A stretch of 64,000 nucleotides of DNA from Hyaloscypha bicolor E (taxonomy: Eukaryota; Ascomycota; Leotiomycetes; Helotiales; Hyaloscyphaceae), in contig NW_020194560.1 of the NCBI RefSeq assembly GCF_002865645.1, forward strand, positions 186,001-250,000. The letters run 5' to 3'. The position numbers and the translations under genes were made by a program. Of the stretch, positions 32,701 through 45,014 are shown in pieces; the first letter of the stretch is position 1; the number at the start of each line of letters is the position of its first letter. The notes under the pieces were generated by a model that was not told the origin of the DNA, searched no databases, and worked only from the letters and a program-made list of their open reading frames with translations.

Positions 32701-33474
32701 TGCTGAAGATATGTTGGCGATATGGACGACCCGGTTCTTGTCTCACGGTCACGCAGGCCGAAGTGAAGGCCGGAGCGGCTGAGAATAGTACAGTCTCGCC
32801 GGAGGTGTTCTCTGTGGCATGAAACTTGAAGATGATCAAACCCTGATATGTCGCAACTGGGGCGATGAAGGAGATCTAGAATCATGATACAGTAAGATAG
32901 ATGAGCAGGCAGCAGGAAGGATTGGAATTGGCCTAGCTGCTTGGTGCGGCCTTCCCAGTTAGCCAGGCAGTAATCTTCCCTCAACTGAAAACAAGAACAT
33001 TGTTATCGCTAGAAGGCACTATCGGAGCCCTTACTAAATAAAATAGAAATGTTTTGCTTTGCTGAAATGCGCGTACCTGATCGTGTTTTACTCGTTGTTG
33101 GCAGATTTAGTGGAATCTCAGGGGCACCCCGAGTTAACCGAGTAAGCAAAGCACGTGACTCTATCCCAGATTACCCCTTCCATTATTACACAAGTGCCCT
33201 TCCTTGCTAGTAAGAAATATACTCCATGATAATACCATTGAATATGCATCTTTACGAATGAAGATATGGGTAAATGACAAGAAAGTCTGAGACGCACGTG
33301 AAGAAGAAGACGCGTCTCGATAACGCGTGTGGAAAATCAATAAATGACGTCGGTAAACAACAGTTGCATCACTCCATCTCCTCTCTTAGTTATATCAACC
33401 ACCGTTCCTCCTTCTTTCTTATGAACTTCCATCACCATTTTTGGGCTTAATTTGCTATCAGCATAAAATCCAAA
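32701..33474. other. Spacer; promoter of the four-exon gene
   Basis: Weak remnants of the NACHT pseudogene's upstream part may reach 32,760. The 33,100-33,474 stretch holds GCACGTGAC, TGACGTC and CT-rich DNA and probably is the promoter of the gene at 33,475. Confidence 0.35.
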
Positions 33475-34819
33475 ATGCCCCCAAAACGCAAAGCAATGGC
33501 CGAGACGAGCGCCAACCAGCCAGTCTCAACGACAAGCCGCAATGCAAAAGCCACGAAGACTTCCTCGAAGTCCATTGCTCCGACGAGCAAAGGATCTGCC
33601 AAGTCCAAACCGGAGACATTCAAGTACTCCAATGCCGATACCGTGAGCATTGTCCCTGCTTTCTGACTCTATTGAGGACGAGCTAATGGATCGGCCGGCA
33701 GCTTTCGCAGAAGCCCAAATACGTCAACCTTGAATGGCCGAACTTCGCGGACTTCATCAAGGACAAGAATCAAGATATGCCAAAGAAAGGCGAGCTCGTG
33801 GACAATTGGTGCGACAGAGTCTCTGATCTGGGGGTTCCTGTCTCGGAGGAGGGAGCCGACCTGCTTCAGAAGTTGGATAACGAAGTGGAGAAGAGGAATC
33901 AGGATCGATTGGACATGCATATATATAATGATTGGAATGGAGGGGGGATGTCTGAGTGCTTCGAAAACTACGTATGTCGCACTCTGCCGGTGTGCTCACG
34001 GTTAAAGGTATGTGTGGGAGATAGGCTGACGTGCTGTCGAACAGTTGAAAGACTTCAACAGGGACATCTTTAAAAAGACCGTCAGCCCCTTCAAGAAATG
34101 GGCCTACGTCGAAGGCATTGCATGTTTCTTCAAGGGCGCGGATAATCTGTTCTACTGGTTGAGTGCGTCTCTTACTGCCACGGAAAGTGACCTAGCTGAT
34201 ATGATGGCAGACAACGAAGACGGCGACAGCGTGAAGGACATCGCTGCAATGCTCGGCCTCATGGTCCTCACCGCTTACTCCGCCCTCTCCGAACATTCGC
34301 TCCTCAAACCAGATTCCGAAGTCAAGAACATTGGTATCATGAGTCTCATGATGTTGGAATTCGCCAAGGATGACGGTCAGGATTTGGACATCGGTTGGGG
34401 CTGCGAGATAGTCAGAATGTGCGATGAGGCTGGGATTGACTTGGACAAGGAGGTCCGGAAGCAGGTTGCCTTCTCGAAAAAGGATTTGAAGGGGATGAGA
34501 GCTGCGTATAAGGAAAAGAAGGACGGGTACAAGGCCGCTGCTGGGACCAAAAGCTGGAAACCAGAGCATGATGTTGGAGGAAAATGGGATGAAAAACAGT
34601 GGTATCGTTGGGATTGGAAGCTTGAGGTAAGTTTTCTGCCTATCGCTGTCCGGAACAAGCTGATGATCTGTATAGTATAAAAAGTTCCAGAAGAACCATA
34701 AAGGAGGAAGTCATTATGATTTGACCAAGTGGAGCAAGAAAGACCGGGAGGAGTATACTCTCGGGAGCAAAGCATTTGGCAGGAGGATTGGAATGGAGAC
34801 AGATTCCGAATCTGACTGA
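33475..34819 (+). CDS. Hypothetical protein, four exons
   Basis: Exons 33,475-33,642, 33,702-33,971, 34,045-34,626 and 34,676-34,819 join in phase 0 throughout, giving about 387 residues. Each intron has a good GTGAGC/GTATGT/GTAAGT donor, a CTAAT/CTGAC/CTGAT branch and an AG acceptor. The first 55 residues are basic and Ser/Thr/Lys-rich, with a PPKRK start that could be a nuclear localisation signal. The middle is acidic-helical, with FKKWAYVEGIACFFKGADN. The end is Lys-rich and finishes in an acidic DSESD tail. I do not recognise the family. The overall charge pattern suggests a nuclear or nucleic-acid-associated protein, which is only an inference. No sign of decay despite the repeat-rich surroundings. 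Confidence 0.65.
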
Positions 34820-36310
34820 ATCTGAATCTGATTCCGAGCCCGAGTAGTTCAGTCGAGGCGATGGTGGGAGTTCATTCGTGTAAGATTATGTTAGCTTTTC
34901 CATATGTAGGATTAATTGAGTCGAGTGTATGTTCCATACTTTCAGCTCTCTTGGGGAAAATTGTGTTCCTGTGATTCAGTACGAGTACAATTCTCGAAGT
35001 ACTAGTTATGCAGCCCTGGACACCACTGGAAACTTGAGTCTAGGCGGTTCCAAAAGCTTATCAGGTAGAAGCAAATGCTCCAAGTGCCTCTGTATTCATA
35101 CGTCATCGCACCTAGAAATCCAACCAACTTCCAGCTCATTGTCATGCTTCAAAGGTTTGAACAGAAATGCAAGATCAGCCTCAAACCTAAGATGAAGGAT
35201 CAATATGCAGCGAGAGCCTTTCATCCGCCGCAAGCTTCTTTCCTTTCTTCGCTATTCTTAAACTAGAGAGTGCACTTGAACTGGGAGCTTTAAAGCTTAT
35301 CTCTACCGATACTGGAAGCTTCCTTCACGTATACCGTAGTTTACTTATAGTCCAGGGTTACTCAGTCACGTGCGTTATGTAAGTAGGTAAGAATATACTA
35401 TTAAGTAATATATTATAGTTAGTCATAAAGAGCTATATTTATCCATAAAGCCATATCTATGTGCGGGGCTATATCCATGTGCGGAGGCCTGCGACGATTC
35501 AGCACTTCCTCGCAGTGCAGGCTGGAAACCAAGGGCTTTCATGCTCTTGGGCTAAGACTGAATCACAATGACTGTTTGAGTCTGGAACCGGCGATTTACC
35601 GTACGAAGAGGTTCTCCTCTATTGACTAATGACCTTTCGATCCTACCACCGTGTCCTCTCGCACGCTACGAGCCCTCCGAATATATATACACAGAGATAG
35701 AGGGAACTGGAGAGGCGTTTGGCGGAGCCGCAGGGAGGATAATTCCGCGCCCGAGGACACTTCGTAGTTATAAGGAGGGGAAGGAGGGCGAGGGGGGGAG
35801 GGGGCTGGGGTTGGGAGAAGAGGTCAATATTGCGCCTTCGTACGCGCCCGCTGCCGTGGAAAACGAGCCTCTTGCTCTATAGCAGGAGTTGTCAAGGAGG
35901 CCTTTAACTCGCATTGGGTCACCTGGATTCGTGCTCTAAAGGGCCTGGGGATACGCTCTACGGATAGGCACATAACAGGGGCGTTATACCAACTCTCCGG
36001 GAAGGTTAGCTCTCATAAGGCCTTACGGCTATACGTTATTATAGCATGAACTGCTTTCTGAGGTTTATAAGGGCACGGAAACACCGCGGAATAAGGGACC
36101 CGGGGCTGTCAGGAGAAGGGAGGTCTTTTTCCCCTTGTGGTTTTGGCACCTCCTCTTGGCAGGACTTTATTTTAAACCCTTAGCTTAGCACGTCCCAATA
36201 CCCTTCGGGAGGTCGCGGCCAACCATAGCCCCTGGACGTAAATAAATATCATCATCATCATCATCATCACCATCCATGTGCTGAGCTGCATTCGCGTGCA
36301 CAGTCAGGTA
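34820..36310. other. Repeat-derived DNA ending in (ATC)7
   Basis: 35,340-35,480 is AT-rich and 35,620-36,240 looks like decayed mobile-element coding sequence with frames broken by stops. It ends with a GC-rich stretch, AAATAAAT-like sequence and seven ATC units at 36,248-36,268. A simple-repeat tail after a decayed reading frame is how many non-LTR retrotransposons end, so this may be a 5'-truncated LINE. That is an inference, since I see no reverse-transcriptase motif. Confidence 0.35.
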
Positions 36311-36490
36311 TGGGAGTCGCGCGCCGACCTGCTTGTGCACGTGGATATTAAGAAGTGAGGATATACTTCTTAAGCGGGTCGTGGGGCACCACAGGCATGT
36401 GGGATTAGTCAGCTTACCCCCTTACAGACCCGGTTCCTTACGTACCGTCCCCGCCTCGTGAGGGCACCTCCATGGCTAACGAGCCTACGG

Positions 36491-36731
36491 ACAAAAGTCC
36501 GTGTTTTTAGCGATATTTTCAGGCATCGGAAAACCAAAGTCGCCCACTTCACTTCACATTTTCTCATCAACCATAGATTGAGATCTTATATAACATAAGC
36601 GCGTATAATATAAGAAGCTAGATTGAGTTTTAAAAGCCTTTAAATCCAATCCTGAATATAAATTTGCAGCGTCCAAAATAGCTATGGGGGCTGGTTTCTA
36701 AGCGAAATACCCTAAAAATACAGACTTATGT
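36491..36731. mobile_element. Possible 241-bp MITE
   Basis: The left end ACAAAAGTCCGTGTTTTTAG and the reversed right end ACATAAGTCTGTATTTTTAG agree at about 17 of 20 positions. The interior is AT-rich and non-coding. No clear target-site duplication was found. Confidence 0.35.
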
Positions 36732-36773
36732 CGTTTGGCTCGTAAGGAACTGCGTAAGGAACCGCACCAAAAT

Positions 36774-36854
36774 TCTGCCCCAATTATTAGGGCCCCGAAG
36801 CCTGCCCCAATTATTGGAGCGTTAAAGCCTGCTCCGATTATTAGAGCTTTATAT
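36774..36854 (+). repeat. 27-bp tandem repeat, three units
   Basis: CCTGCCCCAATTATTGGAGC-type units start at 36,774, 36,801 and 36,828. They would translate as PAPIIxALK repeats, but the surrounding frame has no ATG and decays into AT-rich DNA. Confidence 0.6.
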
Positions 36855-37262
36855 TTAGTTTTAATTCTTAATATTCTTAAAAATATAATTTCAATTATTA
36901 AAGCTTTATATTTAGCTTTAATTATTAGAAATAATAAAACCCAAATTTTTATTTTATTAAATAAAAGTATTTGTTTATTTATATAATTATTATTATAACT
37001 AATTTAAAAGACTTTGAATTCAGAATAGCAAATCTTTGTTTTCTAAGCCGAGCTTTTACTAGAACAAACATGTTATGTATTTTCTAAGATACTCAAGTAA
37101 AAGAAGTGACCGATCCGGTTAGCGTGACCTGGGGAGCTGAATATTAGCTGCAGCAAAGCTTTTCTCAACCTCCACCGTTGTCAACAGCGTCTCTGTCGGA
37201 AGATCCACGCCTCGACAAGCTATTTCCTCTCCCATCGCATTGCGCAGTTTCATTTGTGTGGG

Positions 37263-39490
37263 ATGGCTCTGTGCTATGAACCCCTTGATGAAAGCAAAGA
37301 TGAGATCAGGCTCCTGACACTCTTACCGAAGTCACAGCATACCTTTTTCGAAGCCGTTCATTGTCGACTCGAGACAAGATCTCTGACTTCATTCAGCTCA
37401 CGATACGAACTTTTTACCTCTTCTCCGGTTTTCTCGAGTTCAAATAAACACAAGTCTATACTTAACTGGATTCAATCACGTCCTCAATCAGAGAGAGCAC
37501 TCCAGAACTTGTCTCCTACAACAATCCGTGAACCTCCAGAGGAATATCAACGTTTTATCTGGGGCGACTATGCCGCTCTTTCGTACGTATGGGGTGGCGA
37601 GAAATACAAAAGGAAGATCATCGTCAACGGCCACGAAATGAAAGTTACCCGCAACCTCGAGGCTGCATTGCGCACATTCCGCGACGAAGCGGAATTCCAT
37701 TCAAACTTTGGGTTGTGGGTCGATGCTATTTGCATCAATCAAAAAGATTTGAAAGAGCGTGGTCGACAGGTTAGGAAGATGAGAGATATCTATGGGAAGG
37801 CCTGGACCGTTCTTGCTTGGCTCGGTGAAGAAGGCGACCAGAGTGACAAAGCTATGCAACTTGTTCGGAAACTTTCCCGGTTCCAGGACATCCAGGCACG
37901 CGATGTTGATCTGGTTCATGAACTAACCGAACAACCTGAATATCTAGGCGATGGCTGTTGGTACGCATTAAAGCAGCTTATGAAGCGACCTTACTGGTCT
38001 CGCCTTTGGATCATTCAAGAGATTGTGATGGGAGCATCGGCCATGATTATACGTTGCGGAACTTCATCGATTGACTGGAGCTCTTTCTGTTCGGGAATTG
38101 AAATCCTACAAGAGGAACTGTGGCTCGTGAAGGATGAACTTCTTCGTGAAGACGTTGCAAGAAATGGCGGGGCATGGCGTGGGTGCTGAAGGAGAAACCT
38201 TCTCCTATTTCCCAAGTTCTCCAGATAATCCCCAGTTTTCTTGGAAATTGTGTAATGGGCAACTGCTGACTTGGGCGTTATCCAGGAAATGCTGCCTGGT
38301 CGACCGTGAGCCTGCACCTTGTGTACCGCGATCTTTCGGTTCTCAGCCAAAGGGAAGAGACCGCTGCAGCAAACTTACCGTTCTGGAAACTCATTGATAT
38401 TGCAAACTCTGCCGATTGTCAAGATCCTAGGGACAAGGTGTATGGACTAATTGGCTTGATGGGCGAGAATGTGGCGAAGCAAATAGTGCCAAATTATACA
38501 ATCGCTCCACACGAGGTATACGCCGAAGTGTCAAAAGCTTTCATCCAAGGCCACCACTCTTTGGATCCTATCCGAGAAGGTAATCCTTGGGGTCCGACGA
38601 AAACACCCACATGGGTTGCTGATTGGCTGTGGGATGGCGGCAGACTCTCTCTGGCAAGAATTGAGAATCCACTCTGGGGCCCTGCATGGCTCTCTGGCAA
38701 GTCTATTCCAGGTTCTTCAGTGTATAAACAATACAAAGCAAGTGCAGAGAGCCCATGCGAAATCTCTTTCATGGACCCTGGTTTGCTGACTTGCACTGGA
38801 TTCGTCATCGACACCATCTCCGGACTTTCCGCTCGAGGGCGCGGATATTTCGCTTGGTCTGCAAATTCTCTCATTCAGGCAGAACGATGGAAGAGTGTCT
38901 ACGGTAATGCTGCCGAGACTTCGAAGGCTCTATATCGAACTCTCATTGCGGATCGAGTTGGGGGAGGACAGAAAGCCAGCGACCGCCATGCTGTCATCCT
39001 CAACCTCCCAGCCAGCTTCGAAGCGGCAGAGCCGCAATTCAAGAAACGGTGCTGGACATGGTTAGCATCCCAAGAAGGCTACTACTTCAGATGGGAAAAA
39101 TGGCGAAAGGCAAACAGGAACTTCCAACTTGGGGATTTGCGACTAAATGACTTCTTTGACAGTATGATTCCCGAGGAGGCTTCGGAGCAGGATTTCACTG
39201 AAGTTTACTCTTGCTTTGATCGGACGTGCCAAAAAAGAAGATTCATGCTCACAAAAAATGGATATATGGGCTGGGTACCGGATAACGTCCATGGATCCGG
39301 CCATGATCAAACCTTGACAGGGGATTTGATCGCCATTTTGTTTGGGTGCAGCACACCCATTGTGATTCGGCCCTATGGAGAGCATTTTCAAGTTATAGGG
39401 GAGGCTTATGTTCAAGGTGTCATGGACGGAGAAGCCATGGATTTTCTGAAGAACGGGAAGGCGGAGAGGCGAAGCTTCACTTTTTGCTAA
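37263..39490 (+). CDS. HET domain protein (heterokaryon incompatibility)
   Basis: Exons 37,263-38,178 and 38,286-39,490 (107-nt phase-1 intron, CTGAC branch, ATCCAG acceptor) encode about 706 residues. The HET domain begins near residue 103: YAALSYVWGGEKY, then LWVDAICINQKD at about 151, RQVRKMRDIYGKA, VLAWLGEEG and SRLWIIQEIVMG. A DPRDKVYGLIGL block follows the intron. The C-terminus has the usual HET-6-like ending GDLIAILFGC...PIVIRPYGEHFQVIGEAYVQGVMDGEA. Such proteins trigger cell death when incompatible hyphae fuse. The length and full set of blocks indicate an intact gene. ATG 37,263 is chosen because the more upstream codon in frame is TTG. Confidence 0.85.
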
Positions 39491-41129
39491 GTTTTGTATT
39501 CGGAAGATCCGCAAATAGCTTCGGCAATATGGCACCTCATCGGAGGTTTCTCCTTATATTTCTTCTAGAATATTTTTAGCCTCTGTTGCGACTCATGTTA
39601 AGTCCAGATTATCAGGCCGTTAACTTTCTAGCAGGATGCTAACGTAAGACTACTCCATCAACTATCTGTAGTCTTTTCTTGCTACATGTGAGCTACCAGT
39701 GCTAAATTGTCAGCGCCAATTCAAATTGGGCACTTGATACTGATCTCTCTGTGTTCAGCAGTTCATCATTTACATCTGATTTAATTCGGTGCCCAATGCA
39801 CTTTTGGGGACACCCTGTTCGGCAAATATCACCAGGGGGTTTCTTTAGACAACATACGTCAGTGTCGGAAGAAAACTTGAAGGTAGCCTAATCACAAAGT
39901 GGTTGTTCCAACTTGGTACTCTAAGGTAAGTGTACAATATCACATATATACATTTAGAGAGGTAGTACTTGCAAAGTACCAAAGCCAAGCTTGGATTAGG
40001 ACATTGAAGAAAAGTGTTGATTTTTCTGTCCCCTGCGAGCAAGACACTGATTTATTGACGCCTCGCTTAATTTCGGGTAAAAAGGGGGCGGCAACTCAAA
40101 CAAACAGCAGTGTGACGAGACAACTGCACTCTGGGACAAAACCCCCTCCTCTCCGTTCTTATAATAGGTATTATGCAAAGCCTTACATGTAGCAATCCAA
40201 GTTCGTTGTTTCGCGCCATTTGAGAGGGCTTAAATCCTTTCATTAGCTTTTTACCTCGTTGCACGTCCATCCTAGCTTGCTGAATTTGGACTCATGTCCT
40301 GCTAAAAGAGCTGTTCCTGGTACCTTAAGTTGATATGGCGTGGGGCGGCTGCGTTCAACGATATGAATAAAGATTACGCTGGAAAGATCGAGATAACTGC
40401 CAGAGAAGAAGCCAGTTGTGACGGGCACATGTGACGGAGCATGGGCGGACGTCAGGTGTTATGGATTTGGTTTCCTATTTTGGGTAATGCTTACGCCGGA
40501 TCGTACGGAATGCACTGGATTGTATTTTCTGATTAGGTAAAGAGCTTGCGTACTCTCAGCTAAGCGCTAGGGAATATATAGGGAGACACACGTAGCTCTG
40601 GAAGGGGCATCGATTAGTCTCTCATTAAAATCACTTCTTGGGAACAGTTACACTTGCAAGCGTCACTCTGCAGTTTACCTACCTTTACTACTTGTGCATC
40701 ACCCTGCTATTACGTGCCCTCGCACCAGTGGTCATTACTGCGCATTTGCAGTTGGTCCTTTTTTTCGAACTTCTAAAACTACGGGCAAAATAATTCAATA
40801 TCATATATTATTAACATATATTCTAGTAGACACACAAACTAATAAGTGAGATTTATCTGTACTTGTATTGACCTTGAGAGCACTTTGCCCATCCTCCACT
40901 TCATACAAAGCTTGCAAACCTTCTGCGCTGGTTGTTCAACTGCCGAGCTCGTCGTATCAATCTCAAGATACCCCACCTTCCGTGTTAAAGCGTTTACCAC
41001 TGATGAGAGTCGTACCTTGTCGAATGCAGTTGATTTTCTGTTGGGAAGGAGGGCCCGGGCGGTTTATACAAAATGAAGACGTATTTCACTATTTTGCGCG
41101 ATCGAATTATGAGTCCAACATTTTCGTGG
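39491..41129. other. Gene-poor spacer
   Basis: AT-moderate DNA without recognised coding sequence. Short frames at 39,899-41,203 have no family resemblance. Confidence 0.4.
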
Positions 41130-41132
41130 TTA

Positions 41133-41264
41133 TCCCTTCGTCCGGTGAGAGATTGCCACACCAGCGGCCGCCCATGAATATCCCTAATTCGGCCAGAACA
41201 TAATCCGAATTAGGGATATCCATGGGCGGCCGCTGGTGTGGCAATCTCTCACCGGACGAAGGGA
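41133..41264. mobile_element. Foldback MITE, copy A (132 bp)
   Basis: Two 60-bp arms (41,133-41,192 and 41,205-41,264) are reverse complements with a single mismatch and enclose a 12-bp loop. It starts TCCCTTCGTCCGGTGAGA and ends with the inverse. It is flanked by TA on both sides (41,131-41,132 and 41,265-41,266), suggesting a TA target duplication. Non-coding. The first 18 bp are shared with the element at 45,015-45,108, so both probably were mobilised by the same transposase, which is not in this window. Confidence 0.8.
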
Positions 41265-41561
41265 TAAGTCTACTTCACAATCCCGAGGTTCGTTCCGAAA
41301 AGGACAACTACGTGACCTGGACTAGAATACCACTTAGAAGCACACTCGGTCCCATCTGAAGACGAAAAGCGATGTCGAAACACGTTATTTAAGTGGAGGC
41401 TTTTCCAACACTCATAAAGGTCTTCGGTGGACTGGTGATTAAGCGGTGGTGATATGGAATAACTGCCTATCATTTTGTCCGAACACGGATACTCTTCGAG
41501 TTTCCCATTTTGAAGCTTTTACTCGTATATCACCTGCAATATTCATCCTAGTTTGTGCCGT

Positions 41562-41774
41562 CTATCCTCGTTCTATTGCCTTCTCCCTCCGAAGCCGCAA
41601 CTTTTTATCATATTCCCGGATCTCTTCATCCAGTGTGGTGACTGCCTCGTTATAAGACTGAACTCCATTCATCAACAACGCATTCCTATGATCAGCGATC
41701 TGGAAATTCTCCTCAAACGCAGTCTTAATAAATTTCTCTTGGGGCCGCAGCTTCTGATCAAAGCCTTCAGACAA
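41562..41774 (-). other. Coding-like fragment, coiled coil
   Basis: A minus-strand frame of 70 residues starting at a TTG codon is rich in charged heptad-like sequence (FEENFQIADHRNALLMNG, TLDEEIREYDKKLRLRREK) and ends at TAG. The composition is coding-like, but no ATG, no neighbouring exon and no family were identified. Possible remnant of a larger gene. Confidence 0.3.
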
Positions 41775-43197
41775 TATCGTGACTGAAGTGTTGATCCAAT
41801 CCGGCCACGCTCTAGGTCAACTTACTCGCGTATTCATGCAGTTTCTTCGCATGCGGAGCTTACCAGGCTGTTGGGTACCCGTCGGCAATTCCTCGCTTTG
41901 CTGGGGCCGACTTGCAGGTGCGGAAATGCCTGCGAAGTATTGGTCTGCTCATTACGGGGAAAATAAAAGCTAGTATCGTCCAAAAGAAAGCTAAAATAAA
42001 CTGATCTGCAGCAAGGGTGCTGGAAGGTTGGGGTAACACGGGTAAGACTAAATTCGCAAGGTTCTTCAAGACCACGTGAAGCAGGTGTCTCCTGCCTCCC
42101 CCTTTCTAGGAGCTAAGCGAGTCCCCTAATGGAAGGGTCTGAGACTCCACATCGAGTTCCTATCAAGAGTTGTGACGACGATGTTGCTAGCATTGTCACT
42201 ATGAGCAAAAATAAGAACTACAAGGCAGCTTTTGTATCCATGAATGAATAGGGGTCAAGTCACCAGCAGTGAGCAGTGACACAGTGCGATTACCCCTAGA
42301 TAAACTAACATCCCAATTTCGTCTTGCCCGGACCCATCTTTCACAACTTCTTGACAAGTTCATCCGGCTCAACTAGCTCCCCTATTTCCACGAACTCTGC
42401 ACTGGCCCCCATAGTGTCTCGATACGAATTGCTTGAACTCACAGCCTCCTTGTTAGTACGGGATGATAGATGTGGCTCCCTTGTCTGCATATTTCACGGA
42501 ACCACTCCATCGAGGTTCTTTCCATTGCGTATTTACACTTATGCAGCCCCGGAAGTCTCAGAAGTGAGAAATGTTAATACAGCTGCGGTTTGGGTACTAC
42601 GTGTCTAGGCTAGGCAGCAGTTGAGTTGACTGATTCAGAAATTGAGGTCCAAATCCGAAACGCAAGGAGGATTCGTTGGAAATTACAGCACGTCATACAC
42701 AGCCGAGAATGGTCGTATCGGCGCCAGTAGGATTGCATGGCGTTCAATTCTTCCGTGCTGACAACAAAACTGCGAGGGTGCCTCATGTGCGGCGTGTGCG
42801 CCTCAATTGCGCCGCATTCTCCTCGTACCCGATGTGAGTGCGTGGAGTCGGAGTATCGCAACTTCCGCTTGCGATTTCACCGACGTCTACGTAACGCTTA
42901 CCGAAAAAGATGTCAACAAAACTCCGACATTCATATGTGCCAAGGTCGCACAGGCCGTACAGTCTCATTTCTTTTATTTGATTGGTGCGGTCGCACCCTC
43001 GTATTGCTGGGCCTTTCCGTCGCTCCTTACGGTAAGCATTGCTCTCATGGAACTACATTAACTGTGCTGTTCGCACTTTTCAAAGGTCGTCGCAACTGAA
43101 CGCAACCCCGTCGCTTTCATCTCGATATCCATATTCCCATTTTCAAAGACGCGCCGTTTGTTTCCAGCAAGGGTCAGTATCTGCGACAGTTCTCAAA
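41775..43197. other. Gene-poor spacer before the RTA1-like gene
   Basis: 42,720-43,030 has overlapping frames with weak coding character (KTPTFICAKVAQAVQSHFF) but no recognisable domain. 43,090-43,197 is CT-rich and suits a promoter/5' UTR. Confidence 0.35.
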
Positions 43198-44310
43198 ATG
43201 TCGGGCGATGTCAGCACAAACTATACCGAGAACGCCAATGGGACATTCAACCTCTTCGTCAAGGGGAGAGAGACTCTGTTCATCCCTACCAATGGTCTGA
43301 CCGGCTACAACCGGTTCAACAATACTGCCTATGGAAACCTCACTCTATTAGCGGATCAAACGTTGTGCAACCTCTCAACATGCGATCTTACACTCGCTAC
43401 CTTTGACTACCGAGCCAGTCTGCCAGGAAACTCACTCTACGCCGCGATCTTTGGAATCTACCTCATCATGAACCTCTACCTTGGTGTGCGGCACAAGACA
43501 TGGGGATACATGATAGCAATGGTCGTTGGTCTCGTTGGCGAACTCATCGGGTACGTCGGGCGGATCCTGCTCTGGCAAAACCCCTTCGACCCCACCGGCA
43601 ACGATTTCCTCATCTACATCGTGTGCCTCACCATCTCGCCCGCTCTCATCTCAGCAGCCATCTACCTCTGCCTCGCACGAATCGTCGTCGTGTTCGGCGA
43701 AGACATCTCGCGTTTCCGTCCACGAACATATACCCTCATCTTCTGCAGCTGCGACCTCTTCTCTCTCGTCCTTCAAGCTCTAGGAGGCGGCATGACCTCC
43801 AGCGCAAAAACATACTCCGCCCAGCAAACCGGAATCAACATCATGTTAGCAGGTCTCTCTGCCCAAGTCATTTCGCTCTTCATCTTCTCGGTCATGGCTC
43901 TCGAATACGCATTCCGTCTCTACCGCAACCCAATGTCATGGGACACACGACACGCCGTTCTCTATCAGAGCAAGCTCTTCCGCGCCTTCCTCTGGGGCCT
44001 TGCTCTCGCAACTCTCACCATCTTCACACGTTCCATCTTTCGTGTGGCTGAACTGTCGGGTGGCTTCCATGGCTCACTGGCGAATAATGAGGTTTCGTTT
44101 ATGATCTTGGAAGGGGCGATGGTCACGATTGCTTGCTCGTGCCTCACTCTTTTGCACCCTGGTATCTCGTTCCAAGGACGTTGGCAAGCTGCTGATTTCA
44201 AGTTTCGGGTGGCAAAGGCGGCTCGGGATCTTGAGAAGACGACTCCTGCGGATTCAGACGAGAGTCAAGAGCCTGCTGTTTTCCACGAGTCTAATACCGT
44301 TAGGAAGTAA
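43198..44310 (+). CDS. RTA1-like lipid-translocating exporter family protein
   Basis: Single exon, 370 residues, from ATG 43,198. An extracellular N-terminus of about 75 residues has several N-glycosylation sequons (NYT, NGT, NTT, NLT, NLS). Seven hydrophobic segments then run from about residue 80 to 325, which is the RTA1/Rsb1 fungal topology. Typical blocks include the GELIGYVGRI and CDLFSLVLQALGGGMTS segments. The C-terminal 45 residues are charged and cytoplasmic. Relatives in yeast are linked to resistance to 7-aminocholesterol and to export of sphingoid long-chain bases at the plasma membrane; the substrate of this one cannot be told from sequence. The reading frame is open upstream of the ATG, but the sequence there is 5' UTR-like. 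Confidence 0.85.
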   Translation: MSGDVSTNYTENANGTFNLFVKGRETLFIPTNGLTGYNRFNNTAYGNLTLLADQTLCNLSTCDLTLATFDYRASLPGNSLYAAIFGIYLIMNLYLGVRHKTWGYMIAMVVGLVGELIGYVGRILLWQNPFDPTGNDFLIYIVCLTISPALISAAIYLCLARIVVVFGEDISRFRPRTYTLIFCSCDLFSLVLQALGGGMTSSAKTYSAQQTGINIMLAGLSAQVISLFIFSVMALEYAFRLYRNPMSWDTRHAVLYQSKLFRAFLWGLALATLTIFTRSIFRVAELSGGFHGSLANNEVSFMILEGAMVTIACSCLTLLHPGISFQGRWQAADFKFRVAKAARDLEKTTPADSDESQEPAVFHESNTVRK

Positions 44311-45014
44311 GAGGGAATGTTGTGTGTCTTATGAGTGAAGAACTGGAATGGCACAATCTGAACTGAGTAGATTGGGATATGTTTGGATATCGTTTCCTTG
44401 CGTCAACTTGCAGAGCGAACACGATGCGTTGGCCTACTTTAGAGCCTAATGTTTTTTTTTGTTGAAAGTTTTAGAACTGTCGAGATACTTCCCTGAGAGA
44501 GTAAATCGAATTTCAAATGAGTTTTGTATAGGAAACCGCATGTTCAGGCAAAGGGTAGTAAACCCAGGAAGTCAATAGATGATTTGTGATGCCATTTGGT
44601 CCAGAAATAGGTGGAGAAGGAACAGTCGAGAAGAGAGGCGGTTCCTTGCTGTAAGGCACTGAGGCTCCTAATGTTAGTTTTGAAATATTTACAGGGATAG
44701 TCTCTATCGTTGTTCTCAAAGACCTGGGACAATGGTCTCGTAAGATTTCGAGTACATAATCTGCGGCCGCCAGTGGTGTGAATACTTGAAAGTGCGGGGC
44801 CAAATGGTACATCCAAAAATAGACTCGCTGAACAAAAAGCGACGAAAAGAAACAATTCGACGGTGGAGGATATGGGGGAGGAATTCTTCAAATGCAGAGG
44901 ATGTTTCGCCATTCTACATTTGAGGACTTAGACAATGAGAACGACTCATCTTGGCACTTCCCACACCGGCCACTTGAATGGTGTCTATTTTGAATGTCCG
45001 ACATATCTTCGGTA
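44311..45014. other. Spacer between RTA1-like gene and COG4
   Basis: No gene recognised. Downstream region of the RTA1-like gene. Confidence 0.4.
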
